This document shows, piece after piece, positions 26,979 through 36,131 of a DNA stretch of 64,000 nt. Position 1 is the first letter of the stretch. Every line of letters starts with the position of its first letter. The position numbers were made by a program, and so were the translations under genes. Source of the stretch: JAAXHH01 sp965225915 (GTDB lineage: Bacteria; JAAXHH01); assembly GCA_965225915.1 (NCBI GenBank), contig OZ245326.1:2356001-2420000 (forward strand), in the 5' to 3' direction. The notes under the pieces were generated by a model. It worked only from the letters and a program-made list of their open reading frames with translations, ran no database searches and was not told where the DNA came from.

Positions 26979-27662
26979 TCAAACCCCGATCTTCGACAGA
27001 GAAACGTGCCCATTGAAGCAATGATCGATGTCGCTGCCGGGTTTTCGCTGTCGTTCGTGGTAGATACCGGTATACAGGTAGCCGTTCCCTGTTCGCGAGA
27101 ACGTGTTTACGTAAGGGCTCGTGTCCACGGCGGCCTGTTTCGTTTCCAGGCGCGTCCTGGTGTGTTCCGGATGGGGCAGGTTCACGTTGAGGAAATATCC
27201 GGAATCAAGGGGTTCGTGCAGCAGGCCTTCCAGCACCGGTCGAAGACGTTCGGCGCCCAGCGACCAGTCGATCGGCCGTCCTTCCGCCACATAGTGGGAC
27301 AGCGCCAGGGCCCTTCGACCCTGGATAGCGGCCTCCCTGGCCGCAGCCACGGTGCCGGATTCATAGACGTCAACCCCGAGATTGGCGCCGTGATTGATGC
27401 CTGAAAGCACCCAGTCCGCGTCGCATGCCAGGCTTTCAAGCGCCAGGCGTGTGCAGTCCGCAGGCGTGCCCCATATTCGGAAGTGTGCTTCGGACAGTTT
27501 ATCCACGCGGATAGGCCGGTCGGTGGTCAACTGGTGTCCTACGCCGGACTGGGGTTCCGCCGGCGCGACTACGACGACCTCGCCCCACTGCGACGCCAGG
27601 CCGGCCAGGATGAGCAATCCCTGCGCCTCAATGCCGTCGTCGTTGGTAACGATCAGTTTCAC
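26979..27662 (-). CDS. surE: 5'/3'-nucleotidase SurE
   Basis: The 227-residue protein begins with the SurE signature MKLIVTNDDGIEAQGL, in which the DD pair binds the metal. It carries VVAPAEPQSGVGHQLT and DWVLSGINHGANLGVDVYESGTVAAAREA, the metal and phosphate site. It hydrolyses nucleoside monophosphates in stationary phase or stress. It lies 6 bases after a small membrane protein gene and converges with the LRR genes. Confidence 0.95.
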   Translation of the reverse strand: MKLIVTNDDGIEAQGLLILAGLASQWGEVVVVAPAEPQSGVGHQLTTDRPIRVDKLSEAHFRIWGTPADCTRLALESLACDADWVLSGINHGANLGVDVYESGTVAAAREAAIQGRRALALSHYVAEGRPIDWSLGAERLRPVLEGLLHEPLDSGYFLNVNLPHPEHTRTRLETKQAAVDTSPYVNTFSRTGNGYLYTGIYHERQRKPGSDIDHCFNGHVSLSKIGV

Positions 27663-27668
27663 CGCGGC

Positions 27669-27887
27669 CTACTTGCCCTGGGAAATTGTTTTACGGGATG
27701 GTTGGTACCGCGACCGGGATGGAGAAGAAGCCGTACGCAAGTCTCGCGGTTCCTGTTTCCACATGCCTTTTAACCGCAGCCAGCAGGGATAGATCAATCC
27801 GAATACAGGATAGATAACGATTATGGCGAGCACACCGCTTATCCACTGTATGGTGCGTGCGAGAAGCAGATTGTTCTTTCTTTTCAT
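27669..27887 (-). CDS. small hypothetical membrane protein
   Basis: This is a 72-residue frame beginning MKRKNNLLLARTIQWISG, with one long hydrophobic stretch (about residues 16-35) and a basic, Ser/Arg-rich tail. It is not recognised. The position right before surE on the same strand, with 6 bases between, favours a real gene, but the length is short and the start has only a weak AGAG before it. Confidence 0.5.
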   Translation of the reverse strand: MKRKNNLLLARTIQWISGVLAIIVIYPVFGLIYPCWLRLKGMWKQEPRDLRTASSPSRSRYQPSRKTISQGK

Positions 27888-27950
27888 ATCTCTGGTCGTT
27901 CATTTGGAAATAGAAAAACGACGGTCCCCGGTGGTGACTGATCGCGGAAT

Positions 27951-27979
27951 ACGCTAGTGGTATGCATGCCGATTGTCAA
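27951..27979 (-). promoter_or_regulatory. possible promoter for small membrane protein and surE
   Basis: On the minus strand a perfect TTGACA (27974-27979) is followed after 17 bases by TAGCGT (27951-27956), a poor -10. It is placed properly to drive the leftward pair, but only the -35 is convincing. Confidence 0.3.
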
Positions 27980-28040
27980 GTCCATTCGAGGAGTTTGAGC
28001 CGGAACCGGAGGTCGTCTGGGTCGTGGCAGGGGACACACG

Positions 28041-28736
28041 CTAAGAGTCGTTTTGGGGGCTTTCGGGACGTCCTACAGGCATGACAAAAGCCATGAAGAG
28101 ATAGAGCAGGGTAACGGTTCCCACGGAAAACAGAAAGGCCAAGAAAAAACCGATGCGTACCAGGGTCGGGTCCAGGTCGAAAGAATCCGCGAGACCGACG
28201 CACACGCCGAAGATCTTTTTGCCTTCCCTCAATCGGTACAGTCGTCGATGTCTGAAGAAATCCATGATCTGCCCTCTGTAATTAAACAGGATAAAAACCG
28301 CGACGGCAATTACCGCGACGGGTACCAGCGGCAATAGGAAGGAGAAGTGCGCAGGTCCTGAAGAGTATGAATAGGTCAGCACCACCACGGCCAGCAGGAT
28401 CAGCAGGATACCCCAGACCATGCTGTTGTTCTCGGTTTTGACCTGGCCCGCCTGGCCTACCTGGCCTACCTGGCCTGCCTGATCTGAATCCCCTGTACCC
28501 GACGTCTCATTGGTTTCATTCGCACGCGTCTGGTCCGGATTCCGGGGCACGATGAAAACGCACACCAGGTAAGCGAGGAAGACAAAGGGGCCGAAAACGG
28601 GGAGGGTAATGACCGTGAAGGCGACCAGTGCGATCCGAAGCACGGAGGGATCCAGGTTGAAGTACTCGCCCAGGCCGCCGCAGACGCCGCTGATCATCTT
28701 ATTGGATGAGGACTTGTAGAGCGTTTTTCTTGGCAT
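28041..28736 (-). CDS. double PspC-domain membrane protein
   Basis: The 231-residue protein carries two PspC domains. The first covers residues 1-62 (KTLYKSSSNKMISGVCGGLGEYFNLDPSVLRI) and the second 165-222 (RLYRLREGKKIFGVCVGLADSFDLDPTLVRIGF). They are joined by a Gln/Val/Gly-rich linker and two further membrane helices. PspC proteins respond to envelope stress. ATG 28736 is chosen; an in-frame earlier start at 28784 would add 16 residues and overlap the neighbouring gene. It lies 7 bases after that gene and is co-transcribed. Confidence 0.85.
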   Translation of the reverse strand: MPRKTLYKSSSNKMISGVCGGLGEYFNLDPSVLRIALVAFTVITLPVFGPFVFLAYLVCVFIVPRNPDQTRANETNETSGTGDSDQAGQVGQVGQAGQVKTENNSMVWGILLILLAVVVLTYSYSSGPAHFSFLLPLVPVAVIAVAVFILFNYRGQIMDFFRHRRLYRLREGKKIFGVCVGLADSFDLDPTLVRIGFFLAFLFSVGTVTLLYLFMAFVMPVGRPESPQNDS

Positions 28737-28743
28737 ATGTACC

Positions 28744-29208
28744 CTACACCCCGTCTTTCTTTGTCGTTGTGTTTTCTTCGACACCTGTAGTGTTTTCAGT
28801 TAAGGCCGGCTTTAGGCTTTCCTGCTCTTTTTTTCTGCGGTGCAGCAACCTGGAGCGAACAATGAGGCCGATTCCCACGAACAGGAGTGCGAAGCCGAAG
28901 TACTCCACGTCGCTCGCGATGACCGTGGCCAGGCCGATGCCGACCAGGAAGATCACGGCCAGGGAGGGTATGCCGGACTCATGTCTCCTGGCTTCGACAT
29001 AGATGCCATTCTCAATCATCGCCAGGCGTTCCTGGTGCATTATTTCCCTGCCCCTTTTCAGATACCCCAGCAACGCGCAGACGATTCCCAGAGCGAAGGA
29101 TACGATCAATACCTCATCGATCTGTTCCTCGATATCCAGGTATGCGAGGACTACGACCATGACACAGACACTTAGAAACAACACCGACCAGGCTTTCCAG
29201 TTCTCCAT
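28744..29208 (-). CDS. DUF6249-like small membrane protein
   Basis: The 154-residue protein MENWKAWSVLFLSVCVMVVV has four predicted membrane segments (about 6-21, 28-44, 80-97 and 101-117). A cytoplasmic EIMHQERLAMIENGIYVEA motif of the kind seen in DUF6249-type proteins lies next to PspC/ECF genes. A basic C-terminal tail follows. ATG 29208 is chosen because GGAGG precedes it. Function is unknown; the pairing with PspC suggests envelope stress. Confidence 0.75.
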   Translation of the reverse strand: MENWKAWSVLFLSVCVMVVVLAYLDIEEQIDEVLIVSFALGIVCALLGYLKRGREIMHQERLAMIENGIYVEARRHESGIPSLAVIFLVGIGLATVIASDVEYFGFALLFVGIGLIVRSRLLHRRKKEQESLKPALTENTTGVEENTTTKKDGV

Positions 29209-29484
29209 ACCGGCCTCCGAATCGAGCCTGCAATTGGTCTTTCCATCAAATTGCATATGCCGCACAAGATTTCGACACGGAAAATGATTAAATTGTTTCA
29301 GAATCTGCAAATTTAATCGTTATACCGCGGAATACCCACATGAAAAGCATGTCCATGTCATGAAACATTTGTAGATTCGTGGTCGTCTTACCAATAAGAT
29401 GGGATACCGACCGGGTTTCCTTAAAAGGGTCGAATTTGTCCGGTGGAACGGCCCTGCACGCGGCTGAGACACGCTTGAGACTGG

Positions 29485-30078
29485 ATGAGGCGACCCATGG
29501 ATGTTAGCGATGAGGAACTTGTCGCACTGGCCCGAAATGGCGACAGGCCGGCATTCGCTTCCCTCGTCAACCGCCATCACGTTTCCGTATTCAACCTGAC
29601 CCTGCGGATCATCGGGAACAGGGAAGACGCTGAAGAGGCGGCGCAGGATGTATTTGTACGGGCTTGCAAGAACCTTGACAGATTCAGGGGAGACGCCAAG
29701 TTTGTTACGTGGCTTTACCGTATCGCCGTCAACGTCAGCCTGAGTTCCGTCCGGCGCTCGCGGCGAGACCTGCCCACCGCTTCCCTTTCGAAAGATGAAG
29801 AAGACGGATTGCCGTTGCAGATACCGGATACATCGGCGAATCCCGCTGAACTGTTCGAGCAAAGAGAGTTCAGGGAAATGGTTAGAGACCTGGTGGCGTC
29901 GCTGCCACCGATATACAGCGTGGTGATCACGATGTATCACATTCGGCATCTATCGTATGACGAGATCGCCGAGGCGCTGGAACTGCCCATAGGCACAGTC
30001 AAGGCCCGACTCTTTCGTGCCCGCGCCGCGCTGAGGAACCTGGTGGTCCGCGCCGCGGAATGCGACTCGCTGGATTGA
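29485..30078 (+). CDS. ECF-type RNA polymerase sigma factor
   Basis: The 197-residue protein has sigma-70 region 2 (FNLTLRIIGNREDAEEAAQDVFVRACKNLDRFRGDAKFVTWLYRIAVN) and region 4 (LPPIYSVVITMYHIRHLSYDEIAEALELPIGTVKARLFRAR). Regions 1 and 3 are absent, as in ECF factors. It redirects RNA polymerase to stress promoters. The gene is followed after 34 bases by a zinc anti-sigma protein, which probably holds it inactive at the membrane, and is divergent from the PspC genes, a likely target. Confidence 0.93.
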   Translation: MRRPMDVSDEELVALARNGDRPAFASLVNRHHVSVFNLTLRIIGNREDAEEAAQDVFVRACKNLDRFRGDAKFVTWLYRIAVNVSLSSVRRSRRDLPTASLSKDEEDGLPLQIPDTSANPAELFEQREFREMVRDLVASLPPIYSVVITMYHIRHLSYDEIAEALELPIGTVKARLFRARAALRNLVVRAAECDSLD

Positions 30079-30112
30079 CTGCCGCGGGCAGAGATGCCGG
30101 AGTCACGAGACC

Positions 30113-30691
30113 ATGAATTGCGATGCCGTCCTGAGACTGATCTATGAAACCGCCGACCGGGCGCTCACTCCCGACGAGCGCCGTTCAATGGATGTCCATC
30201 TACCCGGATGCGAACGATGCAGGTCGGAACTGGCGGTGCTGAACGCCTTGATCGAGACGGTCGAAACCACGCCCGAGGAGCGACCCTCCGAAGCTTTCGT
30301 GCTCAATGTGATGGACAGGCTGCCCGCGACGGTGCGTTCCCACGGATTCATGCCCGGCCTGGTCTTTCGGCGCATCGCGCTCGCCTGCGGTATGGCGGCC
30401 GCTACGTTGTTCTGGCTGTATCTCGCTCCGATTGGCGAATTCGCAGGACGATTCTTGCCTGTTCAGGATATACTTGATCCCGTTTCGACCGCAATTCGCG
30501 ACCTCAAGTCCGGTCTGCAGTCAATGGCCGGTTCGATGGTTTCACGCCTGCCCGATCCCGTATCGGCCTCGGTCGACTGGGGCTCCCTGCTGGCGATTGC
30601 CGCCACGCTGGTGGTCGGTTACGTACTGGTGCGTACGGCCGAAGCCTTCGAAGTAGGTGGTTCGAAACTTCAAGAGGGAAAACGGTCCTGA
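30113..30691 (+). CDS. zinc-binding anti-sigma factor
   Basis: The 192-residue protein begins MNCDAVLRLIYETADRALTP and has the ZAS-type motif HLPGCERC (His-x3-Cys-x2-Cys, residues 29-36). Two hydrophobic segments follow (about 88-108 and 158-176). It is therefore a membrane-anchored zinc anti-sigma, encoded directly after its cognate ECF sigma factor. It would sequester the sigma factor until an envelope signal releases it. Confidence 0.85.
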   Translation: MNCDAVLRLIYETADRALTPDERRSMDVHLPGCERCRSELAVLNALIETVETTPEERPSEAFVLNVMDRLPATVRSHGFMPGLVFRRIALACGMAAATLFWLYLAPIGEFAGRFLPVQDILDPVSTAIRDLKSGLQSMAGSMVSRLPDPVSASVDWGSLLAIAATLVVGYVLVRTAEAFEVGGSKLQEGKRS

Positions 30692-30790
30692 GTTTCAGCC
30701 TCGTTCATCTTGGAACGACACAGCCCGCTGAACCATAGTTACCCACCGGTTTCCGCCCCTGGAACGGAACGCCGGCAACCCGCATACCTG

Positions 30791-30819
30791 TTGACTTTAC
30801 CCCCGTTTCTCGTTTTATT
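30791..30819 (+). promoter_or_regulatory. possible promoter for lepA
   Basis: TTGACT (30791-30796) is followed after 17 bases by TTTATT (30814-30819). An inverted repeat TTGCA/TGCAA (30828-30844) lies just downstream, about 45 bases before the lepA start. The two boxes match 5 and 4 of 6 bases; this is tentative. Confidence 0.35.
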
Positions 30820-30888
30820 TCACCCTGTTGCATTCGATTTGCAATAAAGTGGTTTTCCCAGTTTCCTGGATGACAACACGGGATTTTC

Positions 30889-32706
30889 ATGTCTACGGAA
30901 CATATACGAAACTTCTCCATCATCGCGCATATCGACCACGGCAAATCGACGCTGGCGGACCGTTTGCTGGAAATAACCGGCACGATTTCCCCCTTTAAAA
31001 TGCGTGCCCAGATGCTCGATAACCTCGACTTGGAAAGGGAGCGGGGGATCACGATCAAGGCCCACGCGATTCGCATGTCGTACGAATCGCCGGAGGGACA
31101 GGCCTACACCCTCAACCTGATCGATACCCCCGGTCACGTCGATTTTTCCTACGAGGTCTCCCGCAGCCTCGCCGCCTGCGAGGGGGCGCTGTTGATCGTC
31201 GACGCGGTCCAGGGCATCGAGGCGCAGACGATCAGCAACCTGTACCTGGCCGTGGAGAACGATCTGACCATTATCCCGATCATCAACAAGATTGATCTGC
31301 CCAACGCCCGTGTCGACGTCGTCACAGGACAGATCGTGGATCTCCTGGGCGTCGAACCCGATGACGTCATCCTGACCAGCGCGCGGGACGGGACCGGCAT
31401 CGAACAGGTGCTCCAGGCCATTCTGGACCGTATCCCGCCTCCGGAGCCGGACGACGGTCCGTTGCGCGCCCTCATCTTCGATTCGATTTTCGATCAATAC
31501 CGCGGTGCGGTGCCCTATGTGCGCGTCATGAGCGGCGTAATACGTCCGGGCATGACCATCATGATGTGTTCCAACAGCAAGCGATTCGAGGTCGCGGAGA
31601 CTGGCATTCTTCGTTTTGACAAGGCTCCCGTGGCCGCGCTCACGGCTGGGGAAGTCGGTTATCTAATCGGGAATATCCGAAACGTGGCGGACGCCAGTGT
31701 GGGGGACACGATCACCGATGCCTCGCGTCCCTGCGACAATCCTCTTCCCGGATATCGCGAAGTCAAGTCCATGGTGTTCAGCGGGCTCTACCCAGTTGCT
31801 TCGGAAGACTACGAACCGCTCAAGGATGCCCTGGAAAAATACCAGTTGAACGACGCCGCCCTGGTATACGAACCCGAAACCTCGATAGCGCTGGGATTTG
31901 GTTTTCGCTGCGGGTTTCTGGGGCTCCTGCACATGGAAGTCGTACAGGAACGCCTCGAGCGGGAATACGGACTTACGATTCTGGCCACCATGCCCAGCGT
32001 CGAGTACCGGATCACGACCGCCGGGGGCGAAGTGCTCATGGTGGACAATCCGGCCGACATGCCCGACGCCTCGCTCATCGCCTTCGTGGAAGAGCCGTTC
32101 ATCCAGGCGCAGATCGTGGTGCCGACAGACTACATCGGAAACATCATGAAACTGACCCGGGATCGCCGGGGGGTCTACAAGGCCATGGAATACATCGACG
32201 CGAACCGTGTCACCCTGCGGTATGAACTGCCGCTGTCGGAGATCGTCTTCGATTTCTACGACCGGTTGAAATCGATCAGCCGCGGATACGCTTCTTTCGA
32301 TTATGACTTCCTGGAATACCGCGCCTCGCCCCTGGTCAGGTTGAACTTGCTCCTCAACGGCGACCTGGTGGACGCTCTTTCGATCATCATTCACAAGGAC
32401 AAGGCCTATGAATGGGGCCGCGAACTTTGCCAGCGACTGCGCAAGATCATACCGCGGCAGATGTTCGAGGTCGCCGTTCAAGCCGCCATCGGTGGAAGGG
32501 TCATCGCGAGGGAGTCGATCCGTCCCCTGCGCAAGAACGTCACGGCCAAGTGTTACGGCGGCGATATCACCCGGAAGCGCAAACTCCTGGAAAAGCAGAA
32601 GGAAGGCAAGCGGCGCATGAAGCAGGTCGGTAACGTCGAACTGCCGCAGGAGGCCTTTCTTGCCGTGCTCGATATCCGGAACGAGGGAGCGGCCGTCGGC
32701 GGTTAG
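30889..32706 (+). CDS. lepA: elongation factor 4 (LepA)
   Basis: The 605-residue protein has the GTPase P-loop IAHIDHGKSTLADRLLE, G3 DTPGHVDFSYEVSRSL, G4 NKIDLPNA, and the LepA-specific C-terminal domain with AVGG-like tail. EF4 back-translocates stalled ribosomes. The ATG at 30889 has no strong ribosome site beyond GGGAT but fits the family start MSTEHIRNFSIIAHIDHGKS. lepB follows, as in many bacteria. Confidence 0.97.
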   Translation: MSTEHIRNFSIIAHIDHGKSTLADRLLEITGTISPFKMRAQMLDNLDLERERGITIKAHAIRMSYESPEGQAYTLNLIDTPGHVDFSYEVSRSLAACEGALLIVDAVQGIEAQTISNLYLAVENDLTIIPIINKIDLPNARVDVVTGQIVDLLGVEPDDVILTSARDGTGIEQVLQAILDRIPPPEPDDGPLRALIFDSIFDQYRGAVPYVRVMSGVIRPGMTIMMCSNSKRFEVAETGILRFDKAPVAALTAGEVGYLIGNIRNVADASVGDTITDASRPCDNPLPGYREVKSMVFSGLYPVASEDYEPLKDALEKYQLNDAALVYEPETSIALGFGFRCGFLGLLHMEVVQERLEREYGLTILATMPSVEYRITTAGGEVLMVDNPADMPDASLIAFVEEPFIQAQIVVPTDYIGNIMKLTRDRRGVYKAMEYIDANRVTLRYELPLSEIVFDFYDRLKSISRGYASFDYDFLEYRASPLVRLNLLLNGDLVDALSIIIHKDKAYEWGRELCQRLRKIIPRQMFEVAVQAAIGGRVIARESIRPLRKNVTAKCYGGDITRKRKLLEKQKEGKRRMKQVGNVELPQEAFLAVLDIRNEGAAVGG

Positions 32707-32764
32707 CAAGCCTGAAACTGACCAGCATGGATGCGTCCTGCGAAACCAGAGAGGAAACGAAGTC

Positions 32765-33472
32765 TTGGCTAAGGGAAAATCCGTTCTTCGAGAATACACG
32801 GAAATCGTTTTATTCACCGTGATTCTCTTTCTCTTCATCAGGGCGGAGGTCGTGCAGGCCTTCCGTATTCCGTCGGAATCCATGGAAGCCACCCTCCAGG
32901 TGGGTGATTTCCTGCTGGTCAACAAGTTCATCTTCGGCCCCGGCGTCCCTTTTACCGATATACGCCTTCCCGCCTGGCGCGAACCGGAACCCGGCGATAT
33001 CCTGGTGTTTCCGTATCCCCGGAATCCGGCGCAGATGTTTATCAAGCGGTGTATCGCCGTCGCCGGCCAAAAGGTGGAGATCCGGGACAAGGAAGTATAC
33101 GTGGACGATGTGCTGTTGGATAACCCGCCGCACGTCAAGTTCGATGACCCTTCGGTCAGGGCGGCGACCCGAAGCACGCGGGACAACTGGGGACCCAAGA
33201 TCGTTCCGACGGGCACCCTGTTCGTCATGGGCGACAACCGGGACTACAGCTCCGACAGCAGGTACTGGGGGTTCGTGGATACGGAGAACGTCGTGGGCAA
33301 CGCCTTCATCATCTACTGGTCCTGGGCACGTCACCGCGACGATCCCGAACTGGTGTGGCAATCATCCAGGCCCCTCGAAAGCGTGGCCGCTCTGGCCTAC
33401 GTGCTGGGTTACAACATCGTGCATGTTCCCTGGCGCGTGCGTTGGAACCGCATCGGAAGATTGGTCATGTAG
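32765..33472 (+). CDS. lepB: signal peptidase I
   Basis: Starting at TTG 32765 gives a 235-residue protein with one N-terminal membrane helix (TEIVLFTVILFLFI). The catalytic serine lies in RIPSESMEATLQVGD and the catalytic lysine in MFIKRCIAVAGQKVEI. Family boxes VMGDNRDYSSDSRYWGFV are present. It cleaves signal peptides at the periplasmic face. An earlier in-frame start would overlap lepA by 47 bases and is less likely. The neighbours lepA and hemW are its standard partners. Confidence 0.92.
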   Translation: MAKGKSVLREYTEIVLFTVILFLFIRAEVVQAFRIPSESMEATLQVGDFLLVNKFIFGPGVPFTDIRLPAWREPEPGDILVFPYPRNPAQMFIKRCIAVAGQKVEIRDKEVYVDDVLLDNPPHVKFDDPSVRAATRSTRDNWGPKIVPTGTLFVMGDNRDYSSDSRYWGFVDTENVVGNAFIIYWSWARHRDDPELVWQSSRPLESVAALAYVLGYNIVHVPWRVRWNRIGRLVM

Positions 33473-33616
33473 ATCGTTGGACCGTACATGCCCGGCCAGG
33501 GGCGGCTGTACAGGAGCAGTCTGGTCCTGCTCCGGGGCACGCGAGTCACCAAGAATCCTTGATACCGTACGGTTTCCCTGGCGTATCCGCCGGGCGCGCA
33601 TCGGGACGCAAACACA

Positions 33617-34750
33617 TTGACCGGTCTCTACATTCATATTCCCTTTTGTACCCACGCCTGTCCGTACTGCGATTTTTCCTTTGAACTGCTTAAAGACGGT
33701 CGGGTGGACCGGTTGTTGACGGCCCTCGAGAGAGAGGCGGAACGTCGAAGCCGGGAATCACCGTGGCACGATAGCAACGTAAACACGATTTTCCTGGGAG
33801 GCGGCACCCCCACCTGCCTCACGGACCGTCAGTTGGACCGCGTCTTCGGGCTGGTCCATGATTATTTCCGAGTCGACCACGACGCTGAAATCACGGTAGA
33901 AGCCAACCCCGAAACCGTTAGAGCCACCAAATTGCAGCGGCTCCGCAGTCTGGGGGTCAACCGGCTCAGCATCGGCGTCCAGTCGTTTTCTGATGAAATC
34001 CTGCATCATCTCGGGCGGCGTCATACGGCGGATCAGGCCGTACAGGCGGCCAGCCTAACGCGGGACGCGGGCTTCGAAAACATCAACCTCGATCTCATGT
34101 TTGGTGTACCTGGCCAGGCCGCGCTGGACTGGGCGAACACGCTGGACCGCGCGGTTTCCCTGGATCCGGAGCACGTGTCGATTTACGGTTTGACGGTCGA
34201 ACCGGGTACGGCCTTCGCCCGGATGGAGGAGGAGGGCCTGCTTGACCTGCCGGATGTAGACCGCCACGTTGGATACTACTATCAGGCTCTTGACCGGTTA
34301 ACCGCCGCGGGTTACCGGCACTACGAGGTTTCCAACCTTTCGAAGCCCGGCGTTGAATGCAGGCACAATGTATCCAGTTGGAACGGGGGCGAATACCTGG
34401 GACTGGGGCCATCGGCCCACTCCCACACGGGAGGGCGGAGACAGGCCAACACCCGCAGCCTCGCCGATTACCTGTCGGCCATGGAAAAGCGTGGCCAGGC
34501 CGTTGAACTGGACGAAACGCTCACGGAAGACGAACGTATTCACGAGTACATCCTGTTGAGCCTGAGGTCTATCGAGGGCCTGGACATCCGGACCTTCCGT
34601 GACCGGTACGGATCCGAGGCCATGGGGAAACGAGACCCGGCGATCCACACCCTGACCGAGGAGGGATTGCTGGCGAGACACGGTTCGCGGCTTTGCCTGA
34701 CTCGAAACGGGCTGGCCCTGGCGGATAGTGTTTGCGAGTACCTCATGTAG
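33617..34750 (+). CDS. hemW: HemW-family radical SAM protein
   Basis: The 377-residue protein begins TGLYIHIPFCTHACPYCDF, the CxxxCxxC cluster motif of HemW, followed by FLGGGTPTCLT and ITVEANPETV. SIGVQSFSDEILHHLGRRH and the C-terminal HemW domain ESSLSLR-like IHEYILLSLRS follow. HemW is a haem chaperone rather than a true coproporphyrinogen dehydrogenase. It starts at TTG 33617. Confidence 0.93.
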   Translation: MTGLYIHIPFCTHACPYCDFSFELLKDGRVDRLLTALEREAERRSRESPWHDSNVNTIFLGGGTPTCLTDRQLDRVFGLVHDYFRVDHDAEITVEANPETVRATKLQRLRSLGVNRLSIGVQSFSDEILHHLGRRHTADQAVQAASLTRDAGFENINLDLMFGVPGQAALDWANTLDRAVSLDPEHVSIYGLTVEPGTAFARMEEEGLLDLPDVDRHVGYYYQALDRLTAAGYRHYEVSNLSKPGVECRHNVSSWNGGEYLGLGPSAHSHTGGRRQANTRSLADYLSAMEKRGQAVELDETLTEDERIHEYILLSLRSIEGLDIRTFRDRYGSEAMGKRDPAIHTLTEEGLLARHGSRLCLTRNGLALADSVCEYLM

Positions 34751-34792
34751 CATGGCCGCCTGGTCGATACAAAAACCGAAAGAGACGGAATC

Positions 34793-35881
34793 ATGAAGAA
34801 AATCAGGGTAGGGATCCTGTGCGGGGGCAGGTCGGCGGAACACCAGGTCTCGCTCCAGTCGGCCAGGAATATCATCGACGCTATCGACCGGTCCCGGTAC
34901 GAGGTAGTCCTGATCGGCGTCGATCGCACGGGACAGTGGCACCTGGGGGACTCGGCGGAATTCCTGCTCAACCCTCACGACCCGAAGCTGATCGCCCTGA
35001 ACCGTATGAGTGAAACCGTTGCCCTCGCTCCGGGGGCGGCCAGTGACCAGGTGACGACCAGGAAAACGCACCGGCCGGCAGGAAACATCGATGTCATTTT
35101 TCCCGTTCTCCATGGACCCTTCGGCGAGGACGGCACGGTGCAAGGCCTGTTGAAGCTTGCCAACCTGCCCTTCGTGGGATCCGGTGTGCTGGGTTCGGCG
35201 GTATCCATGGACAAGGACGTAATGAAGCGTCTGTTGCGGGATGCCGGCATCGCCATCCCCGATTTCATGACGATCGCGTCCGCCGACAGGGACCAGGTCG
35301 ATTTCAACGCCGTCCGCGGCCGCCTGGGCATGCCGTGCTTCATAAAACCCGCCAACCTGGGTTCTTCCGTTGGCATTACCAAGGCCCATGATGCCGACGA
35401 ATTCGCAGCGGGGATCCGGGAGGCATTTCGGTACGACCGGAAGATCCTGGTAGAGGCATTCGTGAACGGCCGCGAGATCGAATGTGCGGTGCTGGGGAAT
35501 GCCCGGCCCGAGGCGTCCGGCCTGGGCGAAATCCGGCCCACCCACGAGTTCTATTCCTACGAGGCCAAGTACATCGACGAGGACGGCGCAGTGCTGGAGA
35601 TTCCGGCCGCACTGCCGGCCGAACTCACGGAAAGAATCCGTGCGACCGCCGTGGAAGTCCACCGGGTGCTGGCCTGCGAGGGCATGTCACGGGTTGATTT
35701 TTTCCTGAGAGAGGACGGTGAAGTCCTGGTAAACGAACTCAATACCATACCCGGTTTCACCCGGATCAGCATGTTTCCCAAGCTGTGGGAAGTCGCGGGA
35801 GTCTCTTACGGTGACCTGATCGACAAGTTGATCCAGCTCGCGCTGGAACGATTCGAGGAAGAGAAGTCGCTCGAAACGTAA
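34793..35881 (+). CDS. ddl: D-alanine--D-alanine ligase
   Basis: The 362-residue protein begins MKKIRVGILCGGRSAEHQVSL and carries HGPFGEDGTVQGLLKLANLPFVGSG, the ATP-grasp lysine region FIKPANLGSSVGITK and GREIECAVLGN. The metal-binding end is LVNELNTIPGFTRISMFPKLW. It joins two D-alanines for peptidoglycan. ATG 34793 follows AGAGACGGAA. It shows all the key residues and normal length. Confidence 0.97.
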   Translation: MKKIRVGILCGGRSAEHQVSLQSARNIIDAIDRSRYEVVLIGVDRTGQWHLGDSAEFLLNPHDPKLIALNRMSETVALAPGAASDQVTTRKTHRPAGNIDVIFPVLHGPFGEDGTVQGLLKLANLPFVGSGVLGSAVSMDKDVMKRLLRDAGIAIPDFMTIASADRDQVDFNAVRGRLGMPCFIKPANLGSSVGITKAHDADEFAAGIREAFRYDRKILVEAFVNGREIECAVLGNARPEASGLGEIRPTHEFYSYEAKYIDEDGAVLEIPAALPAELTERIRATAVEVHRVLACEGMSRVDFFLREDGEVLVNELNTIPGFTRISMFPKLWEVAGVSYGDLIDKLIQLALERFEEEKSLET

Positions 35882-35939
35882 TCCATGGTTGCCGACTGCC
35901 TGGCGGGGAAAGCGGGGCGCGGGCCGTTCCGTATTTGGC

Positions 35940-35968
35940 TTGACACGGTGGCGAAACCCGGTTAGAAT
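35940..35968 (+). promoter_or_regulatory. sigma-70 promoter of tRNA-Gly
   Basis: TTGACA (35940-35945), a 17-base spacer and TAGAAT (35963-35968) form a near-consensus promoter. The tRNA begins 37 bases after the -10, a normal leader. It is the clearest housekeeping promoter in the window. Confidence 0.85.
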
Positions 35969-36004
35969 ACGGTGAACAGCGACCATCCCGGTCCTGTTTT
36001 TCCC

Positions 36005-36077
36005 GCGGGAATAGCTCAGTCGGCAGAGCATCAGCTTCCCAAGCTGAGGGTCGCGGGTTCGAGCCCCGTTTCCCGCC
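36005..36077 (+). tRNA. tRNA-Gly (anticodon CCC)
   Basis: The cloverleaf is complete. The acceptor GCGGGAA/TTCCCGC has 7 pairs and the D stem is GCTC/GAGC. Anticodon stem TCAGC/GCTGA carries loop TTCCCAA, anticodon CCC at 36038-36040. The T arm is GCGGG-TTCGAGC-CCCGT with one wobble. The discriminator base is C, whereas bacterial glycine tRNAs normally have U there, and the CCA end is not encoded. It decodes GGG. Confidence 0.93.
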
Positions 36078-36083
36078 TGACTA

Positions 36084-36117
36084 CCCTGTGGTTTACCGAT
36101 CCGCAGGGCGTTTTCTT
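36084..36117 (+). terminator. intrinsic terminator after tRNA-Gly
   Basis: CCCTGTGG (36084-36091) pairs with CCGCAGGG (36101-36108), eight pairs with one wobble, around a 9-base loop. TTTTCTT follows at 36111-36117. It ends the tRNA transcript before the TPR gene. Confidence 0.75.
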
Positions 36118-36131
36118 ATAAGGGGGATTCC

